Positions 60,013 to 64,000 of a stretch of DNA of 64,000 nucleotides are shown in pieces. The notes beneath the pieces were generated by a model. The model saw only the letters and a program-made list of their open reading frames with translations, searched no databases and was not told where the DNA came from. Numbering within the stretch: position 1 is the stretch's first letter; every line of letters starts with the position of its first letter. The stretch comes from Coptis chinensis (taxonomy: Eukaryota > Streptophyta > Magnoliopsida > Ranunculales > Ranunculaceae): contig CM027381.1 in the NCBI GenBank assembly GCA_015680905.1, positions 17,771,501-17,835,500 on the forward strand, read 5' to 3'. A program made the translations under genes and the position numbers.

Positions 60013-60740
60013 AAAATAAAATACAAGAAGTAACTATAGAAATAAATTATCTACATATCTTTAAACAAACAAACTTTCTCTTCGCTTTCCCTTGAATGAT
60101 GTAACTTTCCATCTTTACAACTTTTCTACCATTTATTTCTTTATACAAAAATCTTCACCTCCATTCTCTCCCATAATACCTCACCTTAATAAAGAAATTG
60201 TTTCCTCAGAAAAGAATATTTTCTTACTTATAAAATCTCTACACAATTAATGTTTTCAAAACTTTTTTTTTTTAATCAAATCTCTACCCATTATTTTAAA
60301 ACTTAAAAACTTGCTTTTTTAAGCCATTTTCAAAATAAACAAACTATTCTCCCTTTTTTTGCATTCAAAGTTGGTTCCAATTCAATTGTTAATTTATGGC
60401 ATAATAAAAAATATATTATAATCACTCAAATAAACAATATTGGACATTATTAAAAATAGGGGTGTTACAAAACAATTTTATGTGCTCTTAATAAAATCAA
60501 TCTCAACGGCACCATCAAGCTTTGGGGTTTTTTTTTTTGGTATATAGATATAGACTATAGAGAAATCAGAGACGTGATAGATATCATGTGCTTCTAAAAA
60601 AAACAACTATTATTTGGGCTTCTACTAATTAAAGCCCAACAATTTTAAAATCCAGCCCAAGACATTTAACAGCGGTTATCCATAAGATGTTTGTTGATTA
60701 AACCCTAGAATAAGTAGGAAAGAAAAGAAGGAAATTAAAG

Positions 60741-62896
60741 ATGATCGCAGTGGAAATTCATGATGATGATCACTTGAGGGAGATCGTGGACCAAATTTAT
60801 CACATAGGTTTATTTATTTTCTTTTCCACCAAAAGTCCATTTCCTTTTATTTATTTATATTTATATTTATATTTTTTCTCTCACCATGTCCAGATCCAGA
60901 TAATCGAGATGATCCGTCTTTTGCTATTTCTTCCTCAAGTCTTGACTACTTTACTTCCTCCTCAAGTAATCACTTCTTTTCTTCCTCAAGTAATCACTTT
61001 TATTCGTTAATTCCATCGACTTTATTTTTATTATTTTTTATTTCCATATCTAGGTGATTCGGATTCTTCCTCAGGTACTCAAATTTCTACTTGTTCTATA
61101 TTTTATGTCTTTTGTTTTCTTATATCTTCAATTTTTCCAATGTATACACAATTGCTTCTTTTTCTTGTGTATTATAGCACGTGTTGCGTATGACCTCCCC
61201 GAATGGGATGATGGATTTCCAGATTATGCATTTTTCTTCCCTGGACTTATGAATTTTTTTCCTGGTAAGTAAATTCTTTATTCTTGTGTTCTTTCTCGTT
61301 CTAGTTGATTAATTCATATTGAATTGTGACCTACCTTTGTTACTACAATATACTTTATATACTTCTTGTGAAAAATATTTTTTGTCCGCATCAACGTGTA
61401 ATGTGTGTAGTGTCCATTTGGACACCAATTTTATTTTTATTTATCTCCCCTTTAAAGTGTCTTGCATGGGTTAAAGTTTGTGTTTTCATTGCCAAATGGA
61501 TCTTGTTTTTCAATGCGAATGTGAAATGTTGCATGATCATGCCTGCACCTATATAACGCAATCCGGAAATTTCTTTCAACATGTACATTTCCAAAAGAAA
61601 AGAAAGAAAGAATAATGCAGTTATAATTTTCACTTCATTGGTATAATGAACATGCGATGATATCTTTGGGTGATTCTTTGGATCTTTTAACCTAGTGATA
61701 TACTGGGTGATTGACAGTGCCTCATGGCTTTATGACACCGGGCCTATTATATGGAGGTTTTTTAGTAATAAAATGTGCGCTGTGTAATGCGTTTGTGAAT
61801 CTGCATGAGCATATGTTTGTTGCATTCTTCATGTTGAAAATAAAATGGAGCTTTTTTCTGTAGTTTGTTGTTATAGGCTGCCAGTGGATCAGTCCAGAAT
61901 ACTTGTATCCAATTTGATTCAAAACCTTTTAAGAAAAAACCAAAATGTGTTCAAGCCAATTGTAATCAAACCGAACTAGATTAAATGTCAGCCGTGTAGT
62001 TGTGAGATTATACAATATAATCATGTAATATAAAATTTAATTACCAGTATCAAGTTACCACGATATAGCTCATATATCATTTTGGGTTTCAAGAAACATC
62101 TCAAACTCAACCAATATCTAATGGGTATTACTTTTCGAGAACCATTTGGAAGTTGATAATATATAAGCATTCCTCTAAAGTCGAAACTGATATTGTTGGT
62201 TTTTGTTAATATTGGATAAACCAAAAGTTTCCGTTGGATATCCTTTCCGATCTAGCAGTCTTAGTAGGATTTTCTTCTTAATCTAGTACTTCTTAATGCA
62301 ATAACTAGTTGGACACGTCTACACTCTACTTGAACCTTTCTATGTTCCAGTTTTATGTGATATCGTCTCTTGATGACTTCTGTTGGTTTCATTTAGTAGT
62401 GGTAATTTTTTATAATTTTGAGTTTTTTTTTATGAAAGGTGATGACTATTTCCCACGACTGACTTATTTTGAGCTTGATGATGAGGAGTTGTTAGCAAAG
62501 CGCAAGGAGATATTAGTACAATTATGTAAAAGAGATCCAAGTTGTTATACATTAATCATTGCTCAGTATAATTTTACTTTGCTAACAACACTCCATGCGT
62601 TTTTGAAGAAAATTCTCAAGTGTGAAGATTGGTCTTATAAGGAGGGGATAGTGGTTTATAAGAACGTCAAGAAAGCATTTGATATTCTTGTTTGCCCGGT
62701 GGAAGATGTTACCGCTATTTGTACATATGCCGAGAAATGCATGATAAAATCTATCAAAAAAAAAAAAAAGGAAAGAAAGGCAAGAAGATAACTGCTGAGG
62801 AAAATTTTAACATTTTGCGTGATATGGTTGACTCTTGGGTGAAGAAAACAGAAGGAAAAATTGTTGATTTGGCAGTAGCTGAGGCTTCTAGATTAG
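60741..62896 (+). CDS. Spliced host gene of unknown function, 5' five exons
   Basis: Proposed exons: 60741-60807, 60894-60965 (or -60989), 61054-61074, 61178-61264, 62439-62896. Every intron has GT-AG ends and every junction is phase 1, which supports the model. The product starts MIAVEIHDDDHLREIVDQIY, has an acidic Ser-rich part (DPDNRDDPSFAISSSS), then VAYDLPEWDDGFPDYAFFFP, then a 110-residue largely helical-looking part (GDDYFPRLTYFELDDEELLA, VQLCKRDPSCYTLIIAQYNF, KKAFDILVCPVEDVTAICTY), a Lys run and NFNILRDMVDSWVKKTEGKI. A 14-A run at 62756-62769 shifts the frame; one base more or less restores it, so an indel or sequencing error is likely. Donor GTAAGT at 62897 suggests more exons beyond. 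I do not recognise the family. Confidence 0.6.
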
Positions 62897-63686
62897 GTAA
62901 GTTATGAATTGCTTAAGATTATTAGAGTCTTTATCTGTGCTATAAAATCGCCGAGTACTCCCTACTCGGTGCCTAGCCGATCCGGTCAGCCTATTACTCC
63001 CCATGAGTGATCGGGGATGAGAAATCGGCCGATATTTCATTTTTTAAGTAATCGGGCCCGGGTGAGTTAATAGTGAGAAATCAAAATCAAAACAAAAAAA
63101 TGAAATATCGCGAAATCAAAAACTTTAGCAGTTCGTCGTCTTCTCCAGGTAAGCTAGCACAGTTCTTCTTCTCCATTTTTTTTTTCTTCTTCTTCTCTCA
63201 CTCCTCACTTCTCACTTCTCCTCCTCACTTCTCAAGTTCTCATCAGTCATCACGTCCCTTTTCTTCTCCTCACTTCTCAAGTTCTCTCTTCACTTCCCCT
63301 CACTTCTCAAGTTCTCATCATGTCCCTTTTCTTGTAATAAGAAATTGTTGATGCACTTGTAATAAATAAAAAATCACGGAGAGAGATATAGAGCTGTTGG
63401 ACGGTTGATGCCAAGTTTAGTTATGAATTATGAAAATGGGTTGGACTGTGTTTAGATATAGAGCTAGATTGTTTCTAATTGCAGCTGTGCTGCTGTGGTC
63501 ATAATTTGGCTCAGTCAGATTAATTAAAAATGAAATCAGAGAGCGTCGAACAAAAATAGAGCTTCGAGTGTTTGACCACTGTGAGTCTGTGATATTTGAA
63601 CAAAAATAGAGCTTCGAGTATCTACTGTGAGTCTGTGATATGTTAACTGATTTATTCATTTGATTTTTTTTTTCTGAAATTTAGAG
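62897..63686. other. Intron or 5' end of a hAT element
   Basis: Non-coding. Contains a perfect 7-bp stem-loop CCGAGTA/TACTCGG at 62951-62969, a near-palindrome around 63023-63041 (GAAATCGGCCGATATTTC), a CT-rich microrepeat region 63170-63330 (CACTTCTC and CTCCTCACTTCTCAAGTTCT repeats) and a duplicated stretch ACAAAAATAGAGCTTCGAG at about 63551 and 63602. TTTTTTTTTCTGAAATTTAG before 63685 looks like a splice acceptor. The hAT left end was not located. Confidence 0.45.
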
Positions 63687-64000
63687 ATGTCGTCTTCGAG
63701 AGCTTCGAATGAGCCCGTTGCGAGTGCTGCCACAACCACCTCAATGAAGAGGAAGTTGAATGATATGGCATGGGAATGGGGTGAGTGTAGGGACCCAAAT
63801 AACAAAAAATTTGTTTGGTATACATTGTGTGATAAAAGGATTTCTGGAGGGATAAATCGGTTGAAGGAACATCTAGTTCATAAGAAAGGAAATGTGACAT
63901 CATGTCTAAAGGTGACCATAAAGATTCAACATAAAGTCAATACAATATTACGGGAAGTAAAAAAGAAGAAGCTTGATAAGGCTAGAGTACATGACCTTCT
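63687..64000 (+). CDS. hAT transposase, N-terminal BED zinc finger (runs off the window)
   Basis: Open from ATG 63687 (MSSSRASNEPVASAATTTSM) to the window edge, 104 codons. Residues about 30-75 match a BED finger of plant hAT transposases: MAWEWGECRDPNNKKF, then a LCDKRISGGINRLKEHL core and GNVTSC. In the usual C-x2-C pair the first Cys is Tyr (WYTLC), which would impair zinc binding unless another residue serves. The finger binds transposon ends; the catalytic RNase H-like and dimerisation domains would lie beyond 64000. A splice acceptor just before the ATG suggests a 5' untranslated exon. Confidence 0.8.
   Translation, partial: MSSSRASNEPVASAATTTSMKRKLNDMAWEWGECRDPNNKKFVWYTLCDKRISGGINRLKEHLVHKKGNVTSCLKVTIKIQHKVNTILREVKKKKLDKARVHDL

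Larger units (their letters stand above)
50373..60469 (-). mobile_element. E6: probable Tekay/Del-like solo LTR, split by three DNA transposons
   Basis: At 60469 the minus strand starts TGTAACACCCC, the typical start of Tekay/Del chromovirus LTRs. A matching AAACA duplication lies at 60470-60474 and at 50368-50372, the latter followed by TG on plus (LTR end ..TTTGCA on minus). Removing the hAT (50585-51237), CACTA (52562-58383) and Mutator-like (59060-60012) insertions leaves about 2.67 kb, a normal length for such LTRs. A TAGTTCCTCCACCGAGGCGC-type motif recurs at about 50467, 50537 and 51247, on both sides of the hAT element. The right end is well supported; the left end rests on the TSD only. 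Confidence 0.5.

Noticed and set aside
60741..61010. Unspliced 89-codon frame as the host gene product
   Set aside because: It reads into a T-rich intron (FFSTKSPFPFIYLYLYLYFF); splicing at 60808/60893 gives phase-consistent exons instead.
1..64000. tRNA, rRNA, riboswitch or bacterial operon features
   Set aside because: None seen; primer binding sites resemble tRNA ends but are short LTR element features.

Overview
This is nuclear DNA of a flowering plant, most likely a eudicot. The evidence is plant-specific Athila and Tat lineages of Ty3/gypsy retrotransposons, a plant-type Helitron, CACTA, hAT and Mutator-like transposons, captured TBL and PP2C gene fragments, and one spliced gene with GT-AG introns. 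I cannot name the species. There is no prokaryotic, organellar, rRNA or tRNA gene. About 90 percent of the window is transposable element, and most borders can be fixed by target-site duplications (TSDs). Names E0-E6 are labels for this window only.

Layout, left: 1-3.1 kb is AT-rich with no gene. 3.4-4.0 kb is a minus-strand gypsy integrase remnant (E0). E1 (4264-37099, minus) is a small Tat-like LTR element of about 2.85 kb, blown apart by two insertions. The first is E2 (6333-20414, plus), an Athila-like element with gag and protease but no reverse transcriptase or integrase; its 5' LTR is split by a 5374-bp Helitron (6952-12325, minus) carrying a large 55-bp minisatellite and a LINE RNase H fragment. 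The second is E3 (20467-36363, minus, TSD GTTAT), a 15.9-kb Athila-like element with full but decayed gag-pol, two extra 3' ORF remnants and a duplicated partial LTR at its 5' end. E2 and E3 lie tail to tail, 52 bp apart.

Middle: E5 (37596-48951, TSD AAACA) is an Athila-type solo LTR of about 1.5 kb. It was split by E4 (37976-47818, TSD GAGTC), a 9.8-kb Tat-lineage element with gag-protease, reverse transcriptase, two RNase H domains, integrase, a 90-bp tandem repeat block and antisense ORFs. Both reverse transcriptases in the window (E3 and E4) are damaged exactly at the catalytic aspartate box.

Right: 50.4-60.5 kb looks like one chromovirus (Tekay/Del-like) solo LTR (E6) hit by three DNA transposons: a 653-bp hAT element (8-bp TSD), a 5.8-kb CACTA element that captured TBL and PP2C gene pieces, and a 953-bp Mutator-like element (9-bp TSD). 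At 60741 begins the only plausible host gene, with at least five exons, all introns in phase 1 and a 21-nt microexon; I do not recognise its product. At the right edge a BED-finger ORF marks the start of a hAT transposase gene that runs out of the window.

Order of events from nesting: E1 precedes E2 and E3; E2 precedes the Helitron; E5 precedes E4; E6 precedes the hAT, CACTA and Mutator-like insertions. Nothing here forms an operon; the biology is transposon nesting, decay and gene capture.
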